Shown: positions 53,213 through 61,799 of the stretch, in pieces
Numbering within the stretch: the stretch's first letter is position 1
Layout: every line of letters starts with the position of its first letter
Source: Fictibacillus phosphorivorans
Lineage (GTDB): Bacteria; Bacillota; Bacilli; Bacillales; Fictibacillaceae
DNA length: 64,000 bases
Reading direction: 5' to 3'
NCBI RefSeq assembly: GCF_001629705.1
Contig: NZ_CP015378.1
Span: 2,418,001-2,482,000 of the forward strand
Position numbers and translations under genes: made by a program
The notes under the pieces: model-generated
What the model saw: the letters and a program-made list of their open reading frames with translations, nothing else
Told to the model about the DNA's origin: nothing
Databases searched by the model: none

Positions 53213-53992
53213 TCAGAATAACTCCGTCAACCCCAAAGAATAAGCCAACGAGAATGTAGTAACTAGCTTGGCTAATATAGCAATCATTATAAAGCGTCTT
53301 GTTTTAACACCACTCACTCCTGCTCCAACACAAATGATTTCATCTGGCAACACAGGAACAATGAACAACAAAATCAAAATCCATGTTTCATTCTTCTTAA
53401 CAAAACGATGATATTGATCTAATTGTTTTTCATTTACTAATCGTTGCACCATCTTCATTCCAAAAGTTCGAGATAAATAAAACATCGTTAGAATCCCTAA
53501 CACAGCGCCTATAAATCCTAAGATAAAAGCGGTAAAAGGGCCTAGAGTAGCACTTCCTGCTACGACAGTTACGATTTCAGGAACTGGCAAGATAATGGGT
53601 TGAGCATAACACACAGAAAAATAGAGAAGCTTGGCAAGTTCCATGTTCTCGTTTAGGATCGTCTCTAACCCTTTGTTATCAAGAGTAACAATTAAGCTAC
53701 TCAAACCATATGTGAGAAAAACGGCTGTCATTAATAGGCTATACACAATCGAAACCGTCTTCATTTTTCCGAAAAATGTGTCCCACTTCAAACTATAAGA
53801 TGCTATTAGAAGGAAGATAACACTACACCCAATGATTAGAAAAATTGTTTTATATGATGGTTCAAATGTAGCTAACGATTGAGAAAGAAGATAAATGGAA
53901 ACTAACAGTATTCCTAAATGTGTTATAAAGCCATACCTATCTGGATTAACGATTTTATATAAAAACGTACTTCGTTGCATTTTTAAATTCAA
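53213..53992 (-). CDS. VTT-domain membrane protein (TVP38/DedA-like)
   Basis: Six or so TM helices, with the VTT core (PIILPVPEIVTVVAGSATLGP, FILGFIGAVLGILTMFYLSR, PVLPDEIICVGAGVSGV). DedA/VTT proteins act in lipid carrier or phospholipid flipping and envelope stress. 259 aa from TTG 53992. Two 10-bp direct repeats 70 nt upstream match those before the neighbouring two-component operon, so it is likely a target of that system. Confidence 0.85.
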   Translation of the reverse strand: MNLKMQRSTFLYKIVNPDRYGFITHLGILLVSIYLLSQSLATFEPSYKTIFLIIGCSVIFLLIASYSLKWDTFFGKMKTVSIVYSLLMTAVFLTYGLSSLIVTLDNKGLETILNENMELAKLLYFSVCYAQPIILPVPEIVTVVAGSATLGPFTAFILGFIGAVLGILTMFYLSRTFGMKMVQRLVNEKQLDQYHRFVKKNETWILILLFIVPVLPDEIICVGAGVSGVKTRRFIMIAILAKLVTTFSLAYSLGLTELF

Positions 53993-54061
53993 TGAACATC
54001 CAACCCCTTTTCTTTCTGTTACATTTATTATGTAAAACAAATCTTAAGAAAAGCTTAGGAA

Positions 54062-54081
54062 TATTCTTAACGATTCTTAAC
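54062..54081 (-). promoter_or_regulatory. Direct-repeat response-regulator box upstream of the VTT gene
   Basis: On the plus strand TATTCTTAAC and GATTCTTAAC follow each other with an exact 10-bp period, as for OmpR/PhoB-type regulators. A further TCTTAAG lies at 54042-54048. Confidence 0.6.
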
Positions 54082-54092
54082 TTTTTCCAACG

Positions 54093-54125
54093 AAAAAAGC
54101 TTATGAAGCATGCTTCATAAGCTTT
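54093..54125 (-). terminator. Terminator of the methyltransferase/two-component operon
   Basis: A perfect 30-bp palindrome (54096-54125) followed by T residues on the minus strand, just past the kinase stop. Confidence 0.85.
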
Positions 54126-54127
54126 GA

Positions 54128-55210
54128 TCAAATTGGAAGTTTGATAATAATCGTAAGCCAGCCATCCATATACTCCGCTCGAATATGACCGTCATGAAGT
54201 TCTACAATCCTTTTTGAAATAGCAAGTCCAAGTCCCGTTCCTTCACGCTCGCTTCTGGCTTTGTCTCCTACTAGAAGACGTTCAAATAATTGATTAATAT
54301 CTTGTACATCTGGTCTTTCTGTTTGATTGGACAGCCTAAATTCAGCATAATTGGATTGTATGTCAAAGGTAGCTTTGACAATAGAAGGTTTCGTGCTGTA
54401 CTTAATAGCATTCATAAAAAGATTGTCAAAAACACGGACCATTTTTTCAATATCTATAGAAGTTAGAACTTCATCTTCTGGTATTTTCTTTACAACAGTT
54501 AGGTCTTCCTTTTCAAAGATCGGAACGTATTCCCCGATCAATTGTTCTAATAAACCTGTCATGTCTACATCTTTAATGTCTAATTTTACATCTGGACTTG
54601 TTAAACGAGTATATTCAAAAAGCTCATTAATAAGAGCTTCAAGCTGCTTTGATTTTGAGTAAGTCGTATCATGATAATCTTTTAGTTGATTTTCACCAGA
54701 ATAATTCCCCTTTCGCAACAAGTCCAAATACCCTATGATGGATGTTAAAGGGGAACGCAAATCATGGGATATATTTGTAATCAATTCATTTTTCGCTATC
54801 TCAAGTTGTCTTTCATATTCAAACTTACTTGATAATTCCTTAGACATACTATTAACATCTTCGGCAAGCTTGCTTAATTCATCGTTTCCTTCCATTTCAA
54901 TCGTCAATCCCAACTTTCCGTTGGCGATTTCATTAATACTTTCTGTAATACGCTTTATATAAAGTATTTTGTTCCGTATCAATGCTAAGAAGGTAACAAT
55001 AAAAGAAAAAATAACAAAAGTAAAAATCAGAAATACGATAACATTATAAGTAGTTGCACCAATATCTTCAATCGTAAGAAATTGAAGATTAAAGAAATGC
55101 AAAATAATTTGAGAGATAATAATCATAACCACAGTCGATACAAAAAAGCTAACAGCAACTGCTGCAAGAAGTTTTACAAGTAATGATATTTTAATCCGCT
55201 TTATTCTCAT
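54128..55210 (-). CDS. Sensor histidine kinase
   Basis: Two TM helices (about 10-33 and 48-72) flank a very short outside loop, so it is an intramembrane-sensing type. HAMP follows (~73-125), then HisKA with ELITNISHDLRSPLTSIIGY (phospho-His), and HATPase_c with DNLFMNAIKYS (N box) and EGTGLGLAISKRIVELHDG (G boxes). 360 aa. It overlaps the response regulator gene by 4 nt. Cell-envelope stress is a likely input. Confidence 0.93.
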   Translation of the reverse strand: MRIKRIKISLLVKLLAAVAVSFFVSTVVMIIISQIILHFFNLQFLTIEDIGATTYNVIVFLIFTFVIFSFIVTFLALIRNKILYIKRITESINEIANGKLGLTIEMEGNDELSKLAEDVNSMSKELSSKFEYERQLEIAKNELITNISHDLRSPLTSIIGYLDLLRKGNYSGENQLKDYHDTTYSKSKQLEALINELFEYTRLTSPDVKLDIKDVDMTGLLEQLIGEYVPIFEKEDLTVVKKIPEDEVLTSIDIEKMVRVFDNLFMNAIKYSTKPSIVKATFDIQSNYAEFRLSNQTERPDVQDINQLFERLLVGDKARSEREGTGLGLAISKRIVELHDGHIRAEYMDGWLTIIIKLPI

Positions 55211-55893
55211 ATTTTATAGCCGACTCCCCAAACCGTTTTAATATAGATGGGTCTCTTCGGATCTTCTTCAAGTTTTTCTCTTATCTTTGTTATATGAACC
55301 ATGACAGTACTGTCTGACTTATAGAATTCTTCTTGCCACACCGCTTCATATATCTTCTCAATGCTCATAACGATGCCTTTATTGAGGGCAAGCAGCTCTA
55401 AAATAGAGAACTCTTTCGGTGTGAGTCTGACATCTTTCCCTCTCACCCATACTTGACGGGTTTCTGTATTGATCTTCAGATCTCCAATCTCAATGAACTC
55501 CCTACTTGAATCAGTATCCTGGTTGTATTTTCGATATCTTCTGAGCTGGGATTTCACACGTGCCATTAACTCCAAAGGATTAAACGGTTTGGATAAGTAA
55601 TCATCTGCACCTGCAGCAAGACCTTGAATCTTGTCCATATCTTCAGACTTGGCAGAGAGCATAATAATCGGCATATTTCTCTCCTGCCTTATTCTCATAC
55701 ACGCTTGGATCCCATCCATCTTTGGCATCATAATATCTAATATGATAAGATCAAAATCCTTCTTCTCCAATTGTGCTAACGCATCAATTGCATTTTCGGA
55801 CTGAACCGTATACATTCCTTCATTTTCTAAATAAACGGAAATCAAATTCCGAATATCACTATCATCATCAACGATTAAGACTCTAGATTGCAT
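55207..55893 (-). CDS. OmpR-family response regulator
   Basis: Receiver domain 1-~120 (VDDDSDIRNLI; phospho-Asp in DLIILDIMMPKMDG; Lys in LSKPFNPLEL) and a winged-helix DNA-binding domain (~130-228; VRLTPKEFSILELLA, VHITKIREKLEEDP). 228 aa. GGAGGTG precedes the ATG. It overlaps the upstream methyltransferase gene by 11 nt. Candidate targets carry 10-bp repeats of the type TTCTTAAS. Confidence 0.93.
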   Translation of the reverse strand: MQSRVLIVDDDSDIRNLISVYLENEGMYTVQSENAIDALAQLEKKDFDLIILDIMMPKMDGIQACMRIRQERNMPIIMLSAKSEDMDKIQGLAAGADDYLSKPFNPLELMARVKSQLRRYRKYNQDTDSSREFIEIGDLKINTETRQVWVRGKDVRLTPKEFSILELLALNKGIVMSIEKIYEAVWQEEFYKSDSTVMVHITKIREKLEEDPKRPIYIKTVWGVGYKI

Positions 55894-56473
55894 AAGTCAC
55901 CTCCATCTTTTCTTCTTCTAATGAACAACATAATACCATAGCAGGTGGAACATTTCTGATCTCGATACTTACGTCCACTTTTGAAAAGAACTGTTCAATA
56001 TATGCTTTCATTACGTTTGAATATTGAAACGTAACAAACTTTCCATTCTTTCTTAATACTTTTGAAGTTTTAAACAAGATTCTATGTGAAACAGCCTTTG
56101 GTAAGCTGGCAAAGGGAAGTCCTGATATCACGTAATCTACATAGGGAATGCCACATTTTTCAAGGTACCAGTCAACCTTTTCAGCTGATCCATTATGTAT
56201 GAAGAGATTATCCACCTCTTTGTATTTCTGTACAAGTATTTTGTAGAATTCCTCATTGCTTTCAATTAAGATAATAGCCGTGTTAGGATTTCGATTCTGA
56301 AGCAGCTTTTCTGTGAAAACACCAGTTCCCGGTCCGTATTCTAGAATGTATCTTGCCTGCTCAAAATTGATACTCTTTACCATTTTATCAGCTAGATAAC
56401 TTGAACTTGGAAGAATGGCCCCTACTGAACGGGGATTACTTATATACTGTGCTAAAAAAGACAAAAATTTCAC
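55883..56473 (-). CDS. Phospholipid/rRNA-type N-methyltransferase (COG3963-like)
   Basis: The 196-aa protein resembles PmtA-like phospholipid N-methyltransferases: NPRSVGAILPSSSYLADKMV (about 13-32), the SAM motif LEYGPGTGVFTEKLL, VDYVISGLPFASLP and a late IRNVPPAM. It has the rRNA adenine dimethylase fold. GTG start with CGGAGTG. First gene of the operon with the regulator and kinase, a clue that it modifies an envelope lipid. Confidence 0.8.
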   Translation of the reverse strand: MKFLSFLAQYISNPRSVGAILPSSSYLADKMVKSINFEQARYILEYGPGTGVFTEKLLQNRNPNTAIILIESNEEFYKILVQKYKEVDNLFIHNGSAEKVDWYLEKCGIPYVDYVISGLPFASLPKAVSHRILFKTSKVLRKNGKFVTFQYSNVMKAYIEQFFSKVDVSIEIRNVPPAMVLCCSLEEEKMEVTYAI

Positions 56474-56541
56474 GATTATTCACTCCGATTGTTTGAATGT
56501 ATAGTCATTCTATAATTCAAACCTAAAGAATTAAGAGGAAT

Positions 56542-56561
56542 AATCCTTAAGATTTCTTAAG
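56542..56561 (-). promoter_or_regulatory. Direct-repeat box upstream of the methyltransferase/two-component operon
   Basis: AATCCTTAAG and ATTTCTTAAG lie in tandem with a 10-bp period, 69-88 nt upstream of the start, the same distance as the box before the VTT gene. TATAGAAT downstream is a possible -10. Confidence 0.6.
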
Positions 56562-56626
56562 TTTTAAGGAATAAAAAAACTGCACCTCCCCTTCTATTGA
56601 TGGAAATACAGCGTTGATTTCATTTA

Positions 56627-57121
56627 CTATTTAACTTCTACCGTTTCCACTTTCCAACTTTTCTGCAGCTTACGAATCATGATAATCTGTCCGATGTGGT
56701 ACGCATTGTGTGTAGCTGCATTCCCAATGATCTCCCACCATTTTGCGGGTACAGGAAAACCCATCACTTCACTTTCTACTTTTCCCTCTAAAAGAAGACC
56801 TTGCCATTGCAAAAGAACATCTAGCAGTTCTTCTTTTAAATGTGAGAAACTTTGATGTTCTGGAATCACAAAACTTTTGTCGTTATCTCCAATGGAAGGC
56901 ACTGCTTGAACATGAGACTCGTTGTAACGGATTTGCCACGTCTTATTCCAATAAAGAAGATGCTGAACAATTTCAGCGATACTGTGACAGTCATTGTTCG
57001 GCTTCCAAAAAGCTTCTTCTTCAGAAAGATTTTCTACTGATTCATTAAATGGCAGATACCAGCTAGCGTCGTTGGCATTGGCTAACAGTTGATCGGCTAA
57101 AAGATGTTTTACATGGACCAT
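56627..57121 (-). CDS. DinB superfamily protein
   Basis: Metal-type His residues are in CHSIAEIVQHLLYW (about 44-57) and THNAYHIGQIIMIRK (about 137-151). 164 aa; ATG 57121 is used because AGGAG lies 10 nt upstream while the GTG at 57130 is too close. Third DinB paralogue of this window. Function unknown. Confidence 0.8.
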   Translation of the reverse strand: MVHVKHLLADQLLANANDASWYLPFNESVENLSEEEAFWKPNNDCHSIAEIVQHLLYWNKTWQIRYNESHVQAVPSIGDNDKSFVIPEHQSFSHLKEELLDVLLQWQGLLLEGKVESEVMGFPVPAKWWEIIGNAATHNAYHIGQIIMIRKLQKSWKVETVEVK

Positions 57122-57271
57122 ACGTTTCACTCTCCTACCTTTATGACTAACTTTTTTTCATTCAAGTTTATACGATCCATTCTCGTTTCTCTGTTTTTTT
57201 CCATTATGGTTATTAATGATTATTATAGATTAAAAAACAAAATTAACAGAACGTTTGATGGAGTGTTGCAT

Positions 57272-57613
57272 ATGGAATGTTGTTGCGAAAATATGAAAAT
57301 CTATGAACTAAAATTAGAAGCTGATGTTGATACTGATCCTGTTTGGTGTAATCGGTGCGGCTGTAACTTAGAACTTGATGAACTCCCTATTTCTTTAGAA
57401 CAAAAAGAGAAGTTGCGAGATTGGGCTGTGCAATACGGAGAATGGATCGATTGGGATAACGATAAATTATGTGAAAATGGTCTAGAGCTCGAAAAAGAGC
57501 ATAATCAAATGGGTCAATCTCTTTCATCAAAAATACAGAAAGAGGTTGGAGATTCCTATAGAGTAAGTTTTTCTCCTTCCCGTTCAGCTCGCCATTATTT
57601 GAATAACGACTAA
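57272..57613 (+). CDS. Hypothetical Cys-containing protein, 113 aa
   Basis: ATG 57272 with GGAGTG is preferred; a longer frame from 57104 would overlap the DinB start. The protein opens with a CCC cluster (MECCCENMKIYEL), then VWCNRCGCNLELDELP, a CxxCxC zinc-type pair. The rest is charged and helical (ISLEQKEKLRDWAVQYGEWID). I recognise this as the kind of small Bacillus protein of unknown function. Own terminator follows. Confidence 0.65.
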   Translation: MECCCENMKIYELKLEADVDTDPVWCNRCGCNLELDELPISLEQKEKLRDWAVQYGEWIDWDNDKLCENGLELEKEHNQMGQSLSSKIQKEVGDSYRVSFSPSRSARHYLNND

Positions 57614-57627
57614 GTTTTAAACACGAA

Positions 57628-57664
57628 GAAAACCCGAATTGTTGCTTACCGCTCGGGTTTCTTT
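57628..57664. terminator. Bidirectional terminator
   Basis: Stem AAACCCGA/TCGGGTTT with a 15-nt loop and T-rich flanks between convergent genes. Confidence 0.7.
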
Positions 57665-57671
57665 AATTGCC

Positions 57672-58427
57672 TTACGCATTAATTTTATTACATATCTTGT
57701 CTATAAACTTCAGTGTTTCATCAATGATTAGTTGTTGGTCGTTGTCGAGTGTAGCCACATGGTAACTGTTCTTTAAATAAATAATCTGTTTGTCTCGTGA
57801 TGAAATGGAATCATAGATGGTTTGAGAGTTGTCGGGTGGAACGACATGATCTTCTGTTGAAACAAAGATGAGTGCGGGACAGGTGACAGTATGAAGACTT
57901 TCTTTTACTTTTTTCATTAACAATACAATTTCTTTTAGAGATTGAACCGGAGTTTTGTCATAGGCAAGTTCTTTCACATCCTGATTCTTTAAGTCTGAAC
58001 CGATGGCATCTAGAAATCGTTCGTTGGAATGTTGCATGTTTTCCATGTCTTGGATGTCGATTGCTGCATTGATTGGAATGATTGCTTTAATATTTGGATA
58101 TGTTTCTGCAACGTGTAACGTTAGTGTTCCTCCCATAGAGAGACCAGTAACAAAAATGGTATCACAACGTTCATTGAGCCATTGGTAACCTTCTTCAATA
58201 GAAGCAATCCAATCATGATATGTAGTCTTTTCCATATCCTCATAGTGGGTACCATGCCCCTTCAGCCTCGGACCACATACGGTATATCCTGCCTTTGCGT
58301 ATGCCTCTCCTAAAGGGCGCATGCTCTGGGTAGAACCAGTAAAGCCATGAGAAATTAATATACCCACTTTGTTTCCTTCAAAGTAAAAAGGTTGAGCTTC
58401 AGTCATTACAGAATGCTTCTCTGTCAT
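57672..58427 (-). CDS. Carboxylesterase / monoacylglycerol-lipase-like alpha/beta hydrolase
   Basis: Resembles the Est30/thermostable monoacylglycerol lipase group: HGFTGSTQSMRPLGEAYA (oxyanion region, ~28-45), GPRLKGHGTH, nucleophile VTGLSMGGTL, Asp in STEDHVVP and His in NSYHVATLD. 251 aa, cytoplasmic. GGAGGG precedes the ATG. Acts on short-chain esters or monoacylglycerols by family knowledge. Confidence 0.9.
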   Translation of the reverse strand: MTEKHSVMTEAQPFYFEGNKVGILISHGFTGSTQSMRPLGEAYAKAGYTVCGPRLKGHGTHYEDMEKTTYHDWIASIEEGYQWLNERCDTIFVTGLSMGGTLTLHVAETYPNIKAIIPINAAIDIQDMENMQHSNERFLDAIGSDLKNQDVKELAYDKTPVQSLKEIVLLMKKVKESLHTVTCPALIFVSTEDHVVPPDNSQTIYDSISSRDKQIIYLKNSYHVATLDNDQQLIIDETLKFIDKICNKINA

Positions 58428-58512
58428 TGAAATCCCTCCAATATGAATAACTTACTTCATACATTCAAGAAATTTGTAACATTACCTGCAATAAAATATC
58501 TTACTTGATGTT

Positions 58513-58695
58513 TTAGCTCTTATCTTCCTTATTTTTAGGCTTTGACCACTCTAGTATCAAGATGACCAACACATAAAGAGAAGGTATAATTAAATTTTCT
58601 AATAACTGTAGACTTTTATATTTGAAAAAGTCAAACGCAATAAGGGTTAAATATATAGATATAAAATAATAGAAACTTTTTCGGGTTATCCCCAT
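58513..58695 (-). CDS. Small membrane protein, 60 aa
   Basis: Two TM helices (about 8-21 and 34-49) and a Lys/Glu tail. GAGGTG precedes ATG 58695. No family recognised. Divergent from the YwqG-like gene. Confidence 0.5.
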   Translation of the reverse strand: MGITRKSFYYFISIYLTLIAFDFFKYKSLQLLENLIIPSLYVLVILILEWSKPKNKEDKS

Positions 58696-58810
58696 TTTCA
58701 CACCTCAATTATACAGATAAAAGCTCTAGATTAAGTTACTTCAGTGTATTTTGATATTGTAATACAATTCCAGGAAACTTACACTTAAAAGAAAAGGAGA
58801 TTCGTATATT

Positions 58811-59617
58811 ATGACTTTATCACTTCCAAAAGCATTAGAACCCTATCGAAAAGACATTGAGAACACAGTTGTTCCTTTTGTTTCAATACAAGCAACGCGT
58901 CAGTCTACCGAGGTAAAAGACAGCAAAATTGGAGGATCGCCTTACTTGCCAGAAGGATTCTCTTATCCCTTAGATTCTTCTGGAAAACCAATGGCTCTTC
59001 TTTGCCAACTTAATTTTGAAGAAATTCCTCCCCTCGAACACTTCCCAAAGCAAGGGATTCTGCAGTTCTTTCTTTCAAAACATGATGATGTGATGGGAAT
59101 GGATTTTGATAACCCTACAAATCAAAGTAACTTCCGTGTGGTTTATCATGAGGATCTAGCGTTGTCTCACACTTCTGCTTCTTATGTTTCCAAAGAAACC
59201 GAAGAGGAACACCTGCCTTTTAATGGTGAATACCGTTTATCTTTTTCCTTGTCAAAAGAAGCACTTGGTGTAAGTGATTTTCATTTTGAAGAAAGTTATG
59301 AATCTATTGATATGGATCAGGCTACTGGTGAAACAAATATGTGGGGAGAAGAAACGCTTTATGACCTTTTCTGTGAACATGTTGAGAACATGGGACACAA
59401 AATAGGCGGATACGCGTACTTTTCACAAACAGATCCACGTGATTATGGAGCGCAATTTGATGATTACCGCATTACTTTGCTTCAGATCGATACAGATGAT
59501 GAAGGTGAGAACGACATCATGTGGGGAGATGCTGGTGTAGGTAACTTCTTTATTACAAAAGAAGATTTAAGAAACAAAGATTTCTCTCGCGTTTTATTTA
59601 ACTGGGATTGTCATTAA
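58811..59617 (+). CDS. YwqG-like DUF1963 protein
   Basis: The 268-aa protein has the DUF1963 blocks: SKIGGSPYLPEGFSYP (about 39-54), MALLCQLNFEEIP, GILQFFLS, GGYAYFSQTDPR and LLQIDTDDEGENDIMWGDAG with FFITKEDL. DUF1963 occurs in polymorphic toxin immunity sets and as free-standing YwqG proteins; function is not settled. AAAAGGAG precedes the ATG. Confidence 0.9.
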   Translation: MTLSLPKALEPYRKDIENTVVPFVSIQATRQSTEVKDSKIGGSPYLPEGFSYPLDSSGKPMALLCQLNFEEIPPLEHFPKQGILQFFLSKHDDVMGMDFDNPTNQSNFRVVYHEDLALSHTSASYVSKETEEEHLPFNGEYRLSFSLSKEALGVSDFHFEESYESIDMDQATGETNMWGEETLYDLFCEHVENMGHKIGGYAYFSQTDPRDYGAQFDDYRITLLQIDTDDEGENDIMWGDAGVGNFFITKEDLRNKDFSRVLFNWDCH

Positions 59618-59624
59618 TAGACGT

Positions 59625-59657
59625 GAAGGGACAGCTTTGCGGCTGCCCCTTCTTTAC
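59625..59657 (+). terminator. Terminator of the YwqG-like gene
   Basis: An 11-bp stem GAAGGGACAGC/GCTGCCCCTTC with one mismatch, then TTTACG. Confidence 0.7.
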
Positions 59658-59658
59658 G

Positions 59659-60129
59659 TTATTTTAATGTGATATTTCCTACATATTGCGAACGACCATT
59701 GCTAGTGCGAAAATTAACTTCTAACACATATTGACCCGGATCACTTGGGAAGGAAAAGGAGTAATCAGTTGATGATTTCGTCGTCAACTCAATCTTCTCA
59801 TTCTCTTTCCAAAGGGATATTTCCAAAGTCTCATTTGTATATTCCCCATCATCTTCTTTATTTTCAAGTAAGATTAATTCTGCTGATTGATTAGGTGAAA
59901 GTTTAATTTCCTTTTGTTCACTGCCTAACGTTAAGAAGTGTTCTACTTTATTCTTAAATTCCTTTTCTTCTGTTTTCCAGTCAACATTTGCTTGTTTTAA
60001 AGCATATAGATCTTCTTCAACACTAAGTCTTAACTCTGGTGGACCAGCATCATAGTCTTCTCCTATACAGGCGGTTAATAAAAGGATAAACAAGAATCCT
60101 GTTAACATATGTAGACATTGTCTCTTCAT
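59659..60129 (-). CDS. Lipoprotein of unknown function, 156 aa
   Basis: A lipobox LLTAC ends the signal at about residue 21, so the mature protein is lipid-anchored. The rest is acidic and predicted as a beta-sandwich in its C-terminal half (SADL-type strands: SFSFPSDPGQYVLEVNFRTS). No family recognised. It lies 32 nt downstream of the HAAS-domain gene, in the same likely operon under the PadR regulator. Confidence 0.65.
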   Translation of the reverse strand: MKRQCLHMLTGFLFILLLTACIGEDYDAGPPELRLSVEEDLYALKQANVDWKTEEKEFKNKVEHFLTLGSEQKEIKLSPNQSAELILLENKEDDGEYTNETLEISLWKENEKIELTTKSSTDYSFSFPSDPGQYVLEVNFRTSNGRSQYVGNITLK

Positions 60130-60161
60130 GTTACACCTGCTCCTCTCCCATTTATCGCGGC

Positions 60162-60785
60162 TTAGATAGAACGGTTAAAAAGTTGATTATAAATTTGTCG
60201 GGCTATCACGTAGAAAAAAGCACCAATAGGAACTACCAATAGATCAACCCACATTCCATTTTGATAGTTTTCTGGCTGCTGAAAGTAAGCTAAAAACATT
60301 ATGCCACCGATAAAAATGGAGGGAGTAAAAAAGAATATCCAAGGATTCATTATATATTTCATCTTCACTTGGCTTAATTGTATAGCCTCATAAACCAGTT
60401 CAGCCATCCCAGCTATAAAGAGAATGATAAAGAAACCTCCTATTACACTGGAAAGAGGTGCAGTGTTATCCGCTCCGGGGTTGTAATGTTCCATGATAAA
60501 ATATGAAAGTAAACAAAAGACGAAGGTAACGAATACGGTGTTCCAAAGAAAACGCGTAATCTTATAAAAAGGATAGACTGCTTTTTTCATTTCCCAATTC
60601 ATCTTTTTTCCGTTTCCAAACGCCTTTATTGCAATTTTTAACGATTCTTGCTCTGTGTATCCTTTTATCATTAACTCATTCATATGATCGTTGAGGTGCT
60701 GTGTGATCTCTTCTTTTATGTCCTCTTGTTCTTCTATTGGCAAACCCGCTACGATCACATCAATATATTGATTTAAATTCTTCAT
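60162..60785 (-). CDS. HAAS-domain membrane protein (permease prefix-like)
   Basis: The first ~75 residues form the HAAS (DUF1700-like) helical domain (LPIEEQEDIKEEITQHLNDH; GYTEQESLKIAIKAFG), which is typical of proteins encoded with PadR regulators. Four TM helices follow (~78-95, 110-130, 143-165, 175-195). 207 aa. It overlaps padR by 4 nt. Function unknown. Confidence 0.82.
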   Translation of the reverse strand: MKNLNQYIDVIVAGLPIEEQEDIKEEITQHLNDHMNELMIKGYTEQESLKIAIKAFGNGKKMNWEMKKAVYPFYKITRFLWNTVFVTFVFCLLSYFIMEHYNPGADNTAPLSSVIGGFFIILFIAGMAELVYEAIQLSQVKMKYIMNPWIFFFTPSIFIGGIMFLAYFQQPENYQNGMWVDLLVVPIGAFFYVIARQIYNQLFNRSI

Positions 60786-61108
60786 AACAACCCCTCCAGC
60801 GTCTTATCCATCAGGTCATTAATTTGTTTCCAATCTCTACGCTTTTCTGTTAAGATCTTTCGTCCAGTTGTTGTTAAAGAATAATATTTACGACGATTTC
60901 CGTCAGGTCCATGTTCCCAGTATGAAGTCACACACTCTTTTTTCTCTAAGCGTTTCAAAGCCGGATAAAGGGTTCCTTCATTCATAGAGAATTCTTCGTT
61001 ACTTAATATTCTCAGCTTCCTTGTCATATCGTATCCATAACTATCTCCATCCACCAAAAGTGAAAGAAGTAAGATATCTATACTTCCCTTCAAAAGTTCT
61101 TTATCCAT
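60782..61108 (-). CDS. PadR-family regulator
   Basis: Winged helix with LLKGSIDILLLSLLVDGDSYGYDMTRKL and EGTLYPALKRLEKKECV, then HGPDGNRRKYYSLTTTGRKIL. 108 aa from ATG 61108 with GGAGGGTG. A 28-bp perfect palindrome lies 29 nt upstream, so it probably represses itself with the HAAS and lipoprotein genes. Confidence 0.92.
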   Translation of the reverse strand: MDKELLKGSIDILLLSLLVDGDSYGYDMTRKLRILSNEEFSMNEGTLYPALKRLEKKECVTSYWEHGPDGNRRKYYSLTTTGRKILTEKRRDWKQINDLMDKTLEGLL

Positions 61109-61136
61109 GTTCACCCTCCAATATTTTCTAATTGTA

Positions 61137-61164
61137 TTGTAATACGATGTACATCGTATTACAA
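61137..61164. promoter_or_regulatory. 28-bp perfect palindrome, PadR operator candidate
   Basis: The core ATGTACAT, centred at 61150/61151 within TACGATGTACATCGTA, and its flanks are perfectly symmetric over 28 bp. ATGTACAT is typical of PadR operators. It sits just upstream of the padR start. Confidence 0.75.
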
Positions 61165-61349
61165 GGGTGTGTTGTATTTTTTTCCAGCTAATGATAAAAA
61201 ACAATGTTATTAATTGCTCTATTCTGTGCCGAAGTGGTTTCTAAAATATTCGATCTCTTTGGTATGCTGCTATCGAGTGCAATTCGGTTTTGATAATTTT
61301 ATTAAAGATTGAATATAAGTATAAGAAGGAATTAGCGAGGAGGGAAAGA

Positions 61350-61739
61350 ATGGCCACAGAGTTTGTTTATTTTTCTTCGATTATTGTTGCCATTATGTTT
61401 GTGTCCATCTCGGTCTTCCAGGTATTACTTTCGCTCGGTTATCCATTAGGTGAATTTGCGATGGGAGGTTTTTATAAGGTTCTACCGAAAAAATTACGTA
61501 TTATGAGTATGATTAATGCTATCATTCTATTATTTATGGGCATTGTATTTCTTAAACATACGGATGTCTTATATGGTTTTAATTTTTTACCTACGAACAC
61601 TTTAGTTTGGATTATTACGATATTTCTCGGTACAAATACAATTACAAACCTTCTATCTCAGAGTAAGAAAGAAAGGCGTATGATGACACCATTTTCAAGT
61701 ATCGCTTTTCTTTTATGTTTATTTATAACTTTATCTTAA
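61350..61739 (+). CDS. Membrane protein, 129 aa
   Basis: Four TM helices (about 4-24, 45-65, 78-95 and 105-125). The first loop has SLGYPLGEFAMGGFYKVLP. ATG 61350 with GAGGAGGG. A possible DUF of small membrane proteins, but I do not recognise it. Divergent from the padR set. Confidence 0.6.
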   Translation: MATEFVYFSSIIVAIMFVSISVFQVLLSLGYPLGEFAMGGFYKVLPKKLRIMSMINAIILLFMGIVFLKHTDVLYGFNFLPTNTLVWIITIFLGTNTITNLLSQSKKERRMMTPFSSIAFLLCLFITLS

Positions 61740-61771
61740 GAAAAGATATCACTTTAACAGGCTAACTGCCC

Positions 61772-61799
61772 CCAATTGTTAGAAACAACTAACAATTGG
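61772..61799 (+). terminator. 11-bp perfect hairpin downstream of the 129-aa gene
   Basis: CCAATTGTTAG/CTAACAATTGG with a 6-nt loop; a T tract follows only 8 nt later (61808-61814). It may be a terminator, or it may mask the GGAGGTG that starts in its 3' arm. Confidence 0.5.

Noticed and set aside
54096..54125. 30-bp perfect palindrome as a protein-binding site
   Set aside because: It is followed by a T tract just past the kinase stop, so a terminator explains it.
57104..57271. N-terminal extension of the 113-aa Cys protein
   Set aside because: The extended frame overlaps the divergent DinB start; GGAGTG supports ATG 57272.
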